DNA from: Gammaproteobacteria bacterium
Lineage (GTDB): Bacteria; Pseudomonadota; Gammaproteobacteria; Pseudomonadales; Halomonadaceae
Assembly: GCA_023485185.1 (NCBI GenBank)
Contig: JAMCZP010000224.1
Coordinates: 1-7,485 of the forward strand
Length of the DNA stretch: 7,485 bases
Direction: 5' to 3'
Shown: positions 6,572 to 7,485 of the stretch, in pieces
Layout of the letters: every line of letters begins with the position of its first letter
Position numbering within the stretch: the first letter of the stretch is position 1
Notes under the pieces: model-generated
Databases searched by the model: none
What the model was told of the DNA's origin: nothing
What the model saw: only the letters and a program-made list of their open reading frames with translations
Position numbers and translations under genes: made by a program

Positions 6572-7485
6572 CTAAAACCCTAGCCATCGCTTGCGTAAAG
6601 GCCGAATAGCCACCAACCCCAACACCACTAGCGCCAGCCATTCTAACCATATGGGCAGCAGCTCCTGCACCTGACTGGCTTGCTCCACGGGGTTCCAACC
6701 GGTAATGACCAGCACCATATCCAACAGCCAGCCCATCAGCACAGTAACCACCAGCACGCTAATCAAGTAGACCACCAACGCCTGATTTCCTAACTCGCGA
6801 CGCAGAATAGCTAAGGTGGCCAGGCTGGTAATAGGCCCCGCCAACAGGAATACCAGTGCCATGCCCGGTGAAATGCCCGCCAACAGCAACCCCGCAGCTA
6901 TAGGCGTTGCTGCTGCCGCACAAATGTATAAAGGAATACCAATAACGGCCATGAGCATCAAAGCGGCCAAACCACCTGAAAACCCCGCCATGGTATTAGG
7001 TGGCACCAGCGTGATCAGTACACCGGCCAATAACAGCCCGGCAAACATCCAGCCACTAATATCATCCAGCAGATCACTAAACGCATAACGCAGCCCCGCT
7101 AAAGAGCGATGCCACCCAGTTGATGGCGCTTTGCTGTGATGCTTTTGCTCCCCGCAGCTTTTCGATTCACAACAGCCACTAGGGGCAGCAACGGCCGAAA
7201 TAGGCTGCTTGGTAAACCCCACCAACAAACCAGTCACAAACGCCGTGACCATTGCCCCTGCTACCCGCACCAGCGCCATTAATGGGCCAAGCAGCACGCT
7301 GGTTAACAACATTGAATCAACACCTACGCCAGGCGTGCTAATTAAAAACGCCGTGGTTGGCCCACGCCCGGCACCACCCCGGTGTAGCGCCAACGCAGTG
7401 GGAATAGCACCACAAGAACATAGCGGTAGCGGCATGCCAATCACGGCTGCCCGCGTAATGCTGCCTATGCCCTGCCCACCCATCC
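6572..7485 (-). CDS. SO_0444-family Cu/Zn efflux permease (ArsP/YraQ-like, DUF318), N-terminus outside window
   Basis: This multi-span inner-membrane permease (304 residues visible) matches the SO_0444-type subgroup of the ArsP_1/YraQ permeases, annotated as Cu/Zn efflux transporters. Near the visible start is GSITRAAVIGMPLPLCSCGAIPTAL; its CSCG motif (cysteines about 22 and 24 of the visible frame) is the signature metal-contact site. It is followed by TTAFLISTPGVGVDSM, repeated in style by the second half (PLYICAAAATPIAAGLL). A hydrophilic linker between the halves holds SGCCESKSCGEQKHHSK, rich in Cys and His and a likely metal-binding loop. The second half has several hydrophobic spans and ends RPLRKRWLGF. 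The ATG at 7483 is internal: family members have about 40-60 more residues, including the first transmembrane span, so the true start lies beyond 7485. No metal-responsive regulator is visible in this window. Substrate metal is inferred from family annotation. Confidence 0.85.
   Translation of the reverse strand, partial: MGGQGIGSITRAAVIGMPLPLCSCGAIPTALALHRGGAGRGPTTAFLISTPGVGVDSMLLTSVLLGPLMALVRVAGAMVTAFVTGLLVGFTKQPISAVAAPSGCCESKSCGEQKHHSKAPSTGWHRSLAGLRYAFSDLLDDISGWMFAGLLLAGVLITLVPPNTMAGFSGGLAALMLMAVIGIPLYICAAAATPIAAGLLLAGISPGMALVFLLAGPITSLATLAILRRELGNQALVVYLISVLVVTVLMGWLLDMVLVITGWNPVEQASQVQELLPIWLEWLALVVLGLVAIRPLRKRWLGF

Overview
The window looks like chromosomal DNA of a gammaproteobacterium with moderate GC content. 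The gene families (CrgA-type LysR regulators, a voltage-gated-type K+ channel, an SO_0444-type Cu/Zn permease, a proline iminopeptidase) and the general protein style suggest a Halomonas/Vreelandella-like organism. That assignment is an inference from family resemblance, not from a marker gene. There is no rRNA, tRNA, CRISPR, insertion sequence or phage gene in the window. Six genes are complete and one is cut at each edge.

Left part (1-3043, + strand): the C-terminal effector domain of a LysR-type regulator whose N-terminus lies before the window; a 163-bp spacer; then a two-gene unit made of a Tat-exported metal-dependent amidohydrolase and a small outer-membrane beta-barrel protein. The stop codon of the first gene overlaps the ribosome binding site of the second, so the pair is probably translationally coupled and acts in the cell envelope.

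Middle (3066-5463): a six-transmembrane K+ channel on the - strand, converging on the barrel gene with only 22 bp between them. Next come a complete LysR regulator (-) and, divergently, a RidA-superfamily gene (+). The 140-bp divergent spacer holds a perfect 8-bp-arm inverted repeat placed where an autoregulatory LysR operator is expected. The RidA-like protein lacks the catalytic arginine of true RidA.

Right part (5526-7485, - strand): a cytosolic proline iminopeptidase with an intact catalytic triad, preceded by an SO_0444/ArsP-type metal permease cut by the window edge. The Shine-Dalgarno sequence and start codon of the peptidase gene lie in two copies of a 16-bp tandem duplication that differ by one base.

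Several starts were moved from the longest open frame to an internal start using ribosome binding sites or operator position: amidohydrolase 822, barrel 2303, channel 3815, LysR 4933, RidA-like 5074. I see no clearly new multi-gene system. The items most worth a second look are the LysR/RidA-like pair with its palindrome, the exported amidohydrolase/barrel pair with its odd Cys/His-rich leader, and the start-site duplication of the iminopeptidase gene.
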